64,000 nt of DNA from contig VZRN01001126.1 of assembly GCA_013397935.1 (NCBI GenBank), positions 968,880 through 1,032,879 of the forward strand. The letters run 5' to 3'. Positions 1 through 11,335 of the stretch are shown piece by piece (within the stretch, counting starts at the first letter, position 1; each line of letters begins with the position of its first letter). Source of the stretch: Dasyornis broadbenti. Lineage: Eukaryota > Chordata > Aves > Passeriformes > Dasyornithidae. The notes under the pieces were generated by a model. That model was given only the letters and a program-made list of their open reading frames with translations. It did not search any database and had not been told where the DNA came from. The translations under genes and the position numbers were made by a program.

Positions 1-3000
1 GTAGGGATGAGTCTTACAGAAATTAAGATAATTAAGTGATTAAGCTAAGTAAAAGCCCAGTGCCAACCTCTGCCTTCACATGAGTGAAAATCAAAACCAG
101 TAATGGTCATGAACATGTTCATTTGGGATATGTCAGATGTGTAGCTGTTGGAGGAGTGGGGTTCTAGAGGAATCATCCAGCAGGAATTATGGCTGGAGCA
201 GGCTGAGGAGCTGATGGAGCTGGTACTATTTTAAACAAGATTACTGTGGAGGGGATTCAATTTGGGGATGCTTTCTGAAGGGTGAGCCTGTAGTACCCCA
301 GCCTGCTTGATGGTTTTAGGGAAAGGCACTTGCATTTACCCTGGGGTAGTGCACCGGAGAAACAGCCTAATTCTCAGGAGGTTTAATAACAAGTTTTGCT
401 TGCAAACTTTTAAGATATTCAACTAGAATAAGGTACTAAGTAAATTTTAAAACATTCAGAGAGAGTAAAGGCACTTTGCAAACTTCAGCTCAGCGCACTT
501 TAACTTATCTTGGCCAGTCAACCATTCCTCCAGTCTCCCACAGATCCACATAGAGGTCTCTTCCAAACCTGGTGGCCTTAAAGCCCTGTGTGCTGCTCAC
601 ACAAGTCTGGAGTTCTTGGTGGAGTTTTCCAAGTCAAGATTTATGAGGATGCCCAAGATGTGTCCAAAACCTGAGATTTACTGACTTTCCTGTGGTTATC
701 ACTTGCCACAAAAACCTGTCCCACGCAGACTGAAGGTGTGTATATTTGTGGAAGGGATTAGAGTTCAGACTGAGGTGATGAGAGAGTGAGTTGATATGAG
801 CAAAAGGATTACATGAGGAGTTAGGGAATTACAGAGGTGCTTTCTGTGAAACCAAGAGGGGAGGGTACACAAGAGACTTTCGGTCTGCTCTGTGAAAGAA
901 GAAAAACAGGGCTCCAGACATAAAATACCTGCACTGGGATAGAAAACTGGCGTATTTGGCATCATATGACTTGCAAATGTGTGCAAAACATATTATTCCA
1001 GCAGAAGTAGTTGATTTTTCTGAAGGCTTAGTCAATGAATATAAATGAATCAATATACTCTTATATTTTATTGGGTGATTATCAACTGGTGAGACTCCTC
1101 AGCAGAATGACGGATGTGGTTTCTTTATCTGACTGTCAAACAGAGAGTTAATGTGTCATTCTTCACTTAGGTGAGTTTGCCCAAGGCTTGCATTATTGGT
1201 AAAAACTGTCCCATTTGCTGTATTTAATGATCTACAGGTTATCAAGCCTTCTGCAGTCCATTACTGGCTGTGACAATTTATTGCATGATGCTCCTTACTT
1301 TTCCTACCTAGAAGAAGGTCCTTTGCAAGGATAAACACATTAATTCTTAGAAAATATGTCTAAATCCATCGATGAAAGGTGCTTCTTTCCATTATTCCAG
1401 TGTGTTAGCAATAATTCTGTCTGAAGAGAATGGAAGAATAGGGAATGTGGGTCAAAAGGCATTGACAGATAGACGTTCATCTAAGAGGCCTGCCTTTAGA
1501 GAGCATTTGAGGAAGGGTAGTTGAATGCAGCAACGCCCCTTTGCCCTGAGCAATGCTGAGAGAAGGGGCAGCCCCATAATGCCTTATCCCACCACATCTG
1601 CTTCTCCAAAGTCAGCACTGGATGGGTGGAAAGCCCGTAGCACACAACAGTAACTCGGAAGAGCACGGAGAGTGAACAAAACGTGAGCCCGTGGACACAT
1701 TTCCCCATTTGTAGTTATCAGGACTTTGGATGTGTTGTTGACACTTTAATTCTGCTCCGTAGTCCATCCCCCAAATGGTCACAAGAGTCTGCAAACACCG
1801 ACAGACAATGGCTGCATTTTGGAAAAGGTTTCTGGTGCTGTTACTGTAAGCAAAACTAGTGGCTTGGTTTTTCACTTCCAGTGGTGAATGCATATGCTGG
1901 GAACTTCAGAAGGAGTAGCTCTGACATTGTTTCCTCTGTGGGATTTTCTTGCATGTTTCTCTTCGAGCACGTAAAAACAACTGCAGATTTTCTGTTTTCC
2001 ATGGCATTTTCTGTAGTATGAAAGGCAATGTAATCTTAATTCATTTTAAGAGGCACTGATTTGACTGTGTTCGATGTAAAGGGAGTTTTGATCTTCCTGA
2101 TGTCACTTCAGAAGGACAGCAGTCAAATAGATCTGCAGCACTGCAAAACTTGTGTAAAAGGAAAAGAGAATTAAGCCTTCAGTATTTGAGACCAGTACTG
2201 ATATGTATCTTTGTCTTATTTTAAAGGCTTTGGCACATGTTACACTTATGTAACAAAAGGGAAGTACTTCACATTAGTGATGTTTTACTGACCTGGGTGG
2301 TTTCTGTCAGTCATAGACTTCCAACTATTTACTTTCCAGGTAAATATAGAGATGGCTACTAACAATGTAAATATAAAGAGCTGCCTATTAGAAGACAGTG
2401 GCTATCTTAGAAAAAACATGCTCCTTGGCAGTGCCACAGAAGTGTCTGTGACTGTGGAGGGCTGAGTTAGGAAAGACACAAAGTTGTTGCTAGTTGAGAG
2501 CTGTCTGATTATTTTAAGTGAGCCTCGACAAAATTAGTCCAGTAATGCAGTAAAATTTCCATCTTAAGTAAGCAATTTTAAGTGGAGGATGTAAGCTCCT
2601 CATAGTCTAGGTATCTTCAAGAGCTTTAGAAAACAGTGTTGCTGGGGTTGGTTTGGAACCAGCCTTTCCTGTCAGTTCTTTCACATGAGGCTCTCTGTTG
2701 TTCTTAAGGTTAAAGGAAATTAGGAAGTTCAGTCAGAGTCTATTACTCCCGTGGCTATGGTTGTTCTGGACCCAGTTGTTCTTTATCATATTCCATGCTT
2801 GTTGTGAGAGCATCAAGGTATTGAAACAGGAATCTTTGCAGAGATAATGAAGAAGACAGATGAGGGTTTTTCAGGCTGCACTGGAGAAGTTGTTCCAGTG
2901 AGGTGATCCATGTCTTCTGACTCTCAGTCTCTTGTGCAGCCACAGACAGACATTGAACAACTTTGGCCACGTAAGGTCTGGCTGCAATACATGAAGCTGC

Positions 3001-4996
3001 TTCAACAACTTTATCCCCTCTCCTCCCATATCCTCAAACACACCAGAATTCAAGTGTTTTAAAGATGGGGCTCATTATGTCTTATATCTCCTGTCTGTTG
3101 TCTTTTGTGGGTTTTTTAGCTTTTTTTTATTCTGTCCTTCTTATTGCTTTAGGCTTTTTTTGCTTAGCACCACACCATCCTCACTTCTCCAGAACCCACA
3201 AATATATGTAGCATACATTAAAGACCCATTAAACATCAATTTTTATTTCAGTCACAGAACAGACTAAGGGGAAGAATAGGGGAAAGGGACCAGTGAAAAG
3301 GGAGAACAAGCTGGCTCAAGGGAACATGAACAGATCTGGTTTGAGTCCAAATCATGCCAGCAGTGTTTGTAAATAAACCCTTGGTGGTGATTCAGTGGTT
3401 TCTGCTAAAGGAATGGGTGGTATCTGTCCTGTCCTCATGAAGAACTGTCTGTGCACATCCATTCCCCATCATTAAACAAACTGCACGTGTATCTGTGAGC
3501 TCAGGTGTATCTGCTGGGCCTGGAGGAATCAGAGAGCAAAACAGGTTCTCAAAGCTTGAGATGACCTCGGTGTGTCAGGATTATCCCATAGCTGAGGCAG
3601 AGCCATCTAAAGGGGCTCTTCTCTAGTCGACATGGTAGAGATTTTGTTGGTGGCTGGTGCTTCCTGCTTTCCCAAGCACTGACTTCCCTACTGATACAGA
3701 AGTGATGGAAAGTGATAGAGAAAGCTTAACTGGATGGTACAGCATCAGAAGGGGGAGGGAAGCCAAGAAAAATCCACTTGTCAGCTGAACAAATTAAAAA
3801 ATTAGAAAACTCAGCATTTTGTCAGTCACTTTACCCCCCGGCATTTCCTTCACAGTTAGGACTTTAATCATCAGTAAAACAATAATAACAAAACATGTAC
3901 AAGGATTCCAACCATCAACTATCATAATTCTCTTCAGCACAGCAAGACACTCTTCAGCAAATAACCATTAAGAGATTAAGTCTCTTTTATGAATAAATTG
4001 TTTTGTATGCTGAATGCAGTGTATTGGACATATTTTCACAGGCTTAAGGAGTGGAAGACCTTGACAACATGCTAATTGTCTACACCTAGCACAGAAGCAA
4101 CATTAAATCCTTGGTAATATTCTGTGCCATTGACCAAGCAGCATTCACTGGGGATTGTTTGCTAATGTAGCCCTTGGCTGCTAATAAATGTGAGTGTATA
4201 TTATGATGATACTTTCACAGCAAGATCTTCAAATACCATTTTTGCTGAGGCTCTTTCAAAACTTTCAGAGTCCCCCAGAGGAAGGTGGTGTTAGTGTTAT
4301 AACTGCTGTCCATTATGGAGAAGGGAAAATGGCGGCTTCAGTTTCACCAAATACAGTAAACCAGGGTCATGTAATGCCCCTGCTGAAAATGCCAGTCCTG
4401 CCCTTCTGCTGCTCTGGCTGCTATTCTCACCTGCAGCTGGCTGCTGGCAAAATTTCTTTTTCTGTTGCTCAGATATTCAGACTGAGAAATTTCTCTGGGT
4501 TAAAACTAATGTTGGGAGAAAATAGTTGGGTATTGGTTCTTTACCTTGATCATTTCCTTGATCAGAGTCTTTGTACAGCTACTTGAACACGAACAAGTTT
4601 CAGGGGAGCTGTATGAAAACTGGGACAGGAGATGGGAGTAGGTAGGACTTCTTTATTGTGACAGTACCACTTTAAACCAACCTAAAGTGCTCATAAAAGT
4701 GTGGCTTGAGGTACAGGTAAATAGCCTCTAGAAGTGCTTCTTCGCATCACTCCTGGGGGCTTCCCCAAGTCAGCTTTACTCTGGTAAGCTGCCATGCACA
4801 GGGGCCCAGTCAAACAGTCTTGTGCTGCTGCATCTGACTCAGCCAGCTAGGCTGCAGGTGAGTGGAAAGTGCAGAGGTGGCACCAATAGTGCAAGATGCA
4901 GGATCCAGTAATCCTCATCTGTGTTCTCCAAAGCAGTGAAAAGACATTCCCCACAGCCTGATAGTAGTACTTAATTGGTTATGGTGGTTTTTTCCC

Positions 4997-5015
4997 TTTT
5001 TTTTTTTTTTTTTTT
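4997..5015. repeat. Poly-T tract
   Basis: A run of nineteen T in the long intron, followed 60 bases later by an A11 run. Similar T-rich tracts occur at 9667-9685 and 18388-18413. Confidence 0.95.
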
Positions 5016-6394
5016 CATAATGGCTGATTTATGGCTGTGAAGCCTCTACTCCTCAAATGTAAGAGCAGCCAGGGGAAAAAAAAAAAGGCAAGGAAGCAAT
5101 TTTTCCTGAAGCTTATTTCTTGGCAAGGCACAGTTTTCAGCTTTAAAAGGATGTATGAGGGAGTGAGAGAAGTCCTGTAAACATGTTCACATGTGCCAAG
5201 GCTCCTTCAGCTTTTGCCTGGACCTAAATCTCCCAGAACACACTGACTGTGGTTCATTGTCCTCTCATAGGAACTTGGTATTAAATTGTAAATTCCATAT
5301 ACATGCAAGACAAAGAGAAAACAAGTGAGGCTGTATCCTATCTCTTACAAAAACCCTGAGTCTTCATTATTTCCTCTCCCCGGTTTCTGAGATACTTTTA
5401 ATACAAAAATCATGAAAGCTGTGATAATCCCAAGGAAAATTAGAATAAACACAACTGGACAAGGTCCCTTAAGGAGTGTTTCAATCACCTGCTGCTGTGC
5501 CTCTGCAGATGCCTTCCACCTTATCTCTGCAACTGAAAAGGCATCACTCAGAAGAATGAGACTTCACTTTTTGAGAAACCTGATGGGGATCAAAAGGAGT
5601 CAAGTGGTAATAAACTCTGTCAGTGATTTGCTTTATGATGTAACAGTCCAGCATCTGCTTTTAAAGTTTTTTTCTAAGTGTACTACAGGAAAACCACTCC
5701 TACATTGCTTTATTCAGGCAAGGTCCTTGTTTCATTGCCTTATTTAAACATTGGTTGGTGCATGTGTGAGTGGTCTGTGCATGTGTGTGTGCAAGGGCAT
5801 GTTTTACTCTGAACTTTGAGACGCAATGTTCTGACTTTTGTTGATGACACCATGAGCATAATGCCACAGCCCTCTGAGCTGGATGCCGAGGCAGATACCA
5901 CACACCTGGATAGCACCGGGGATGTCCTCTGCAGCTTCTCAAAGGAAGCTCACCCAAAATTCAGGAGTTCATGTCCCTGGTGTCAGTCATCTCTTTAAAG
6001 TCAACCTCATCCAAGCTTCTGCCACATAAATGATGGGCATTATGGTTTTTAGTTTAAAATGCTGTTAGGAACAGGGAAGAAAAAGCTGTAGTATTTTCCT
6101 CCTAACAGCTCTGCTTCCTGGTGATTTCCTTAGGAGGCACATTTTGGTGGTTGCAGGCTCTAATCTCGTAGGATTTATTGTGCCCTGCTCGCAGGGAGCT
6201 TCTTGCAACATGACCGCTGCTCACAGCTCTAAGCACACCTAATGATGTTTCAGTTTCTGTTCTGTCTTTTAATTCAGGGGCCGCTCTTAGGGTTGTTAGT
6301 ATTAAGCTTTCACCATTAGGACTTCATTCTAAGCACCAGTAGGTTTGTTTTTCTGAAACAGAAACAAGGTGCTGAATGAGGTCGCCATATCAAT

Positions 6395-6463
6395 AATTCT
6401 TCTCGCTTATTGATTGTCTGGCATGTGCATTTATCAACAGCTGATAAATAAGTGAGAAGGATT
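6395..6463. repeat. Imperfect 17-bp inverted repeat enclosing paired GATA-type sites
   Basis: Arms 6395-6411 and 6447-6463 match at 15 of 17 positions as reverse complements (AATTCTTCTCGCTTATT against AATCCTTCTCACTTATT). Between the arms, and touching the right one, lies TTATCAACAGCTGATAA (6431-6447), two inverted GATA-type motifs around a CAGCTG E-box. A regulatory role is inferred only. Confidence 0.6.
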
Positions 6464-7867
6464 TTGTGGTGATGGAGATCACAGCAGGTCTCAGAGCCAG
6501 CACATTTTAGTCTGTGAGATCAGATATGCACCTAATACATCCATGCTCTCAGGTCACTCCTGGGTGTGCTGATGGAATTCATGAGGTCATTCTGTGTGTG
6601 TGTGTCTACATCTGCTTCATCAGCTGCTGGTAATTTGCAGAAATTTGTTGCTGCTTTAAGAGATGGATCTTGATCAGATAACCAGTCGTCATCCTGGCTA
6701 ACTGATGTATTTCATCTTTACACTACGTGCTATGCCTGCTTCAGAATTTACTCATCCCTGTTCTACTTTGCACTAGATTTCTCTTCCTTTGTGTTTACTC
6801 ACAGATGGGTGTGTTTAAGCATGTATTTAAATTTCCCTGCTTTTATGTCTCACTGTCTGAGAATGGGAGAGGAAGATGGGGAACTGCCAACAAGGAAATT
6901 GTGTCTGAAAGCTAGAAAAATGGAAACAGTGAGAAGTCAGGCACATTTTCAGGGAGGTGTAATGGGGAAAACAAAATCCCAATACAAATCTAAATGTCCC
7001 TAAAAGTCTTGGAATCCTGAGTTGAAACTAACCCCAGGTACTTGCATATTTACAAATGAGCTGTGTATAAAATTCCAAGTTCTCTATGGATTGTACAATA
7101 CCCACAGCAGATTTTTCAAAATGCGTAAAGGGTAATGACTTTTACTGAACAGGGTGTAACATTGGTACTTTTAACATAACAAATTATCTGGTCCAGAGAG
7201 CAAAACATTCCAGGAAATGGAGCAATTGTATACTCAAAGTATAATAAGTAGATCACTACAGCTTTCATGGCATTATTAGATGTTCAGAAGAAAAGTAAGT
7301 ACGAAACTCACTGTAATTGTCCAGCTGGCAGTCCTGGGTGTCATGGCCTAATCTATACTGTAGGACAGTTCTCTGTCACACTGCCTTCCTTGGAAATGGG
7401 AAAAAATCTTTTGTAGCACCTGCTGGATTAACTCTGGCACATCTCCTTATTGCCTTGGATGGCTGAGTGTTTGAAGAGCACGCTCCAGCCATTATGCAGA
7501 TGTGGGAGAGTAGCTGCAGTCTGGGTACTGGGGCTGTGCTGATACCTGCATAGTCCATCACTCCATCTCTGGTGACTCCAGATGAGGCTTTGCCTTGCAG
7601 TGAGGTTAGCTCTGGAGTCTTTTCATTGTCTTGGGGATTTTTTTGTTTTTCTTTATGCAAACAATCCCTCTTAAAGCAAATCACCTCTTAAAAAACCATT
7701 GAATTCTTCTTAGTGATCTGTTTTCCTTAGAAACTGGAGGAAAAGCTTTGCCTCGAACCTGCGTGTTTGAACTCTTGATTGACCTGATCTAATGGTTGAT
7801 AGTAGGATATCATGTTTCTGGTGGTGGCATAGAAATATATCATTTTTTCTGCTTTAATCTCCCAGAT

Positions 7868-8424
7868 GTGCCAATCCTGGAGTGCATTAGGCAGAGCCTT
7901 ACCGGCAGGTAGAAAGAGGGGATTCTTTCCCTCTGCTCAGCCCCGGGGGTCTGTACCTGCAGGGCTTTGTCCAGTCCTGGTGTCCCCAGTATGAGTGAGA
8001 AATGGACATATTGGAGGAAGCCCAGTGAAGGGCCTTGAAGTTTACTAAGGGACTGGAGCATCTAACATGAAAGGAGAGGCTGTGAGAGCTGCAGCTGTTT
8101 ACCCTCAAGAAGAAAATGCTTGGAGGTGTCTTGTCAGTATCTATAAATATTTGATGGAGAAGAGTAAAGAAGACAGTCAATGGGAACAAACTGAAATACA
8201 AAATATTCCATTTATGCTTAAGGAAAACTCCTCTTGTGGGAGGATGGTCAAACACTGCAACAGGCTACCCAGAATGGTTCTGGAGTCTTTGTCTTTGGAG
8301 ATACTCAAAACCCAGCTGGATGTGGCCCGCAGCAACCTGCTTTGGTTGACCCAGTTTTGTTAGGGGTTGAATGTGGGGGATCACTTGAGATGCCTTCCAA
8401 CCCCATTTATTCTGTGATTCTGTG
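7868..8424 (+). mobile_element. CR1 LINE 3' fragment
   Basis: The stretch reads like the 3' part of avian CR1, the non-LTR retrotransposon of birds. It includes a segment like 'tgtccagtcctggtgtccccagt', then gggactggagcatct, gaggctgtgagagct, tctataaatatttgatgga, caacaggctacccagaatgg and ccttccaacccc, and it ends in attctgtgattctgtg, the characteristic CR1 3' terminal repeat. It is 5' truncated and diverged, with no intact frame. The left boundary is approximate. Confidence 0.9.
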
Positions 8425-8790
8425 CTGTGTGCAGGCTGGTGAACCCCAGGAAAAGCCTGTAGGAAGGAATGTGAAGCTACTGTTGACTGCTCTCCTTAGT
8501 CTGCTGTCAGGATAAAATAAACCTAGCGTAAGGAGCTGATGTAGGGAGAATAGGACTGAAGGGACTGTAGTTGCTAACTGAGTTTCAGAACAGTTTGGAA
8601 TCATAAGTGTTCACTAAATTATTTGAATAACCTTGTTAACAGGATATCTATCACCTATTCCCTTTATTTTCACTGAAGTTCATTCCAAAATTCTGTCTTT
8701 TAGTTGAGATAGTAAACTCTTAACTCTCCTCTCAAGTAGTGCCAAATTAGAACTTAAACGGTAGTGAGTTGCATTTACAGAGAGATTTAG

Positions 8791-9010
8791 GATCACAGAA
8801 TAATCCATGTCAGAAGAGACCTTAGGAGGTCTCTTCTCCAACATCCTGCTCAAAGCAGGGTCACCTGTGGGGCCAAAGTCCCTCAGTGCTTTATCAGGTT
8901 GGGTCTTTTAAGCCTCCAAAGATGGAGATCGCACATCTCTGGGCAACCTGTCCCAGCACTTGGCTGTCCTCATAGTGAAAAAGATTTTCCCATCTGAGCC
9001 TGTTGCTCTT
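8791..9010 (-). mobile_element. CR1 LINE 3' fragment
   Basis: This begins with gatcacagaata, the reverse complement of the CR1 3' end, followed by gagaccttaggaggtctct, caacatcctgctcaaagcagg, gggcaacctgtcccagcac and gtcctcatagtgaaaaagat, all typical of CR1 read on the minus strand. Similarity fades after about 9010 but may continue to about 9200. It sits about 370 bases from an oppositely oriented CR1 copy. Confidence 0.85.
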
Positions 9011-9801
9011 AGACTTTTTTTTAGGTGAATGAAAGTAACAAGCAGGTGCCTTTTGAGTTTTTCTAGGGTGTATATGTAATCTAGACCTCTTACTCTCTTG
9101 AGCACTTCCAGGAGTCCCCCTGGGCCCTTGCCTTTATTTTCAGTTGTGGAAGGGCATCTGAAAGTCTTATCCAATGTCTCGTGGGGTTCATAGCTTTAAG
9201 AATTTGCAAGATTGAGACTGAAATCTCTTCCCTTTCTAAAATAATAACTTTCTTGTGCTTATGAGGAATGATTTAGGATTTGGAAAGTCTTTGATTTGCA
9301 GGAGGGTGTGTCTGGTGAAATATAACTGAAGCATTTCTTTTTAAGCATTTCCGTCTGTTAACTTTGCTGATAATGATGTGGTAAGATCAGAACTAGGGCC
9401 ATAATTACATGGAGAGAGGAAAGCTCCAGAATTCCTTTCACACTGCCTAGCACATTTCTAGGAAAATGCATCAGTAAAATGTTCTAAAAGGCAAAGAAAA
9501 CTTGTGTGTGGAATCTTAAAAAACATTGTATCTGGGTATATGAAACAGACTTTATTTCTGAATAACGTCTAAGGTAGAAAACCTCCGAGGTCAGCTCCAG
9601 GAGCATATTTTTTCATGTGTGACAGAGGTTAATTTGGTCATACTTGTTACTCTAACCATAACAGCCTTTTTTTTTTTTTTTTTTTCTTCTTTGTGGCGGT
9701 GTTTGCTTTTTCTCTGTCCGTTTCTTGTTGTTCCTAAGAACAGATATTTGCCAAAACAAATGTATGTGAGTGATAAAAGCCAAGAGGAATGTCTGTTGGA
9801 C

Positions 9802-9880
9802 CACAGGAAATTTCCTGTGCAGGAAGAGATCTTAGGACTTCCTGTGGAACAGAGCATTGTGGGTCTGTTGGCAGAAGTCC
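9802..9880 (+). repeat. Dispersed segment A with 18-bp palindrome
   Basis: It begins with the perfect palindrome CACAGGAAATTTCCTGTG (9802-9819), which holds two head-to-head GGAA cores. The following bases, including ACTTCCTGTGGA (9837-9848, an ETS plus RUNX-like string), align loosely with segment B at 11259. The origin is unknown. Confidence 0.5.
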
Positions 9881-11258
9881 CTTCACCACAGCTGCAATTA
9901 ACCAGAAGAGGGTGGAAAATAGTTGGCACTGCCTTTTTGCAGTCACATAGCTCAGGAGAAGAGCCTGAAGTAGACACTTAAAAATCCACAGCATAAGCAA
10001 ATAGTAAATCAGGGAGTTTGCATATGGTTACTATCAAAACCAAAAGGAAAGAAAGTAAGAATGGTGCAGAATTTCAGGTCACCTCTGCTCATACTCCCAT
10101 GCTTCCTGCCCACCTTACAGACTGTGTGTACATGGGCGTATCCCAAAGTTTGATGCTGCTGGAAGGAGACTTCTTCAACAAAATGTGTCCTTGGTACCTG
10201 CACTTTGTACCCCCCTGTAGCCTCATACCTTGCAGGATTTATGCGACATTGCTGGTCAGCCTGTACGCCCCAGCAGGGTTTTCCCATGTCCCTGCGTGAG
10301 GCTTCCCAGTGGGTTCTTCTCAGAAAAGTTCCAATCACCAGACAAGCTCTGTCCCACATGTTGTATTAAATCTGCCTGATGCCAGAAACTTGTGTTGACT
10401 GCCTGACTTTCAGCATGGAAGACCCTTCTTTTTGAGTCATTTTTATTTTTGCTTAGGGCAGATGTGCATCTCTTCCCCCAGCCCTCTGAAGCAACACTTT
10501 CAGGGAGCAGGGGAACTGCTTCTGGAAAGAGGAGTGAGGAGACAAAAAATGAGGAGGGGCACAGGATTCTAACATAAAATGCTATAGTAAAAAAGAAGGG
10601 AAGAGACAACTGGATAATAGGAGGAAATGAGAGCAGTTCAAAGGGCAGAAAGAATAGGGGACAGAAAGAAAAAGACACCAGGAGCACAGATTTTGTAAAA
10701 AGGGAAATTGTCCAGTCTGGAGACAAATGTGTTTTTTGTAACAGTGTGTGCAGAGCTTGATTAGATCCTACACAAGGGGAAATCTGTGGTGCAGGCAGTG
10801 TCAAACCTATTATTAGGTGATGGCAAAAGAGCTTGATATGGACACTTGGCCCTTCATCCTAGACTGCAGTCCCAGGTTCATCTGTGGGAACAATCGTGTG
10901 CCCTCTGCCTGTACCAGTCCTTGACCTCACTGGGAAGGTGCCACAGAAAATGCCCCTGAAAAGGTGCCTGAGCTGTGGTCTGTGTGCAATGTGACATCAA
11001 AGCTGTAGACTCTTCACGGAAGTCAAACAGAACCTGGGTGTGACATTTGAGCTTCAGCCTTGTGAACCAGACTTGACTACAGTGGTCTCACCTAGAAATT
11101 TTCAAGCCTCTCAGGTAGCTTGGTTCTCCTCACAGAGTTTGGGCTGTGACCTGGTGCCTGGGCCTCTGCTGCTTCAGCATTTGTTTTTTTCCTTACAGCT
11201 GTGTGCATGTTCACTCTTCTTTTGTACCAAGGAACTCTTTGCTTACTAAGTGCTTCCC

Positions 11259-11335
11259 CACAGGAAATTTCCTGTGATGGAAAACTCTGGGGAAGCTTCC
11301 TGTCAGAGGAGAGGCTGCAGGGGGCAGATAACAGA
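11259..11335 (+). repeat. Dispersed segment B with the same 18-bp palindrome
   Basis: The identical CACAGGAAATTTCCTGTG occurs at 11259-11276. It is followed by a diverged version of the sequence after segment A (shared GGAA, TCT, TTCCTGT, AGAG and GGCAGA blocks in the same order). The two may be copies of one old repeat that I do not recognise. Confidence 0.5.

Noticed and set aside
8067..8363. A + strand open frame of 98 codons
   Set aside because: It lies entirely within a truncated CR1 3' region, downstream of the reverse transcriptase, so it is repeat-derived and not a gene.
10256..10804. A 182-codon open frame on the minus strand
   Set aside because: The composition is F/S/L-rich from purine-rich + strand sequence, no domain is recognised, and it lies in an intron with no splice or promoter support.
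11311..11330. CTGCAGGGGGCAG string resembling a CTCF core
   Set aside because: Only part of the motif fits, and one partial match in GC-rich sequence is expected by chance.
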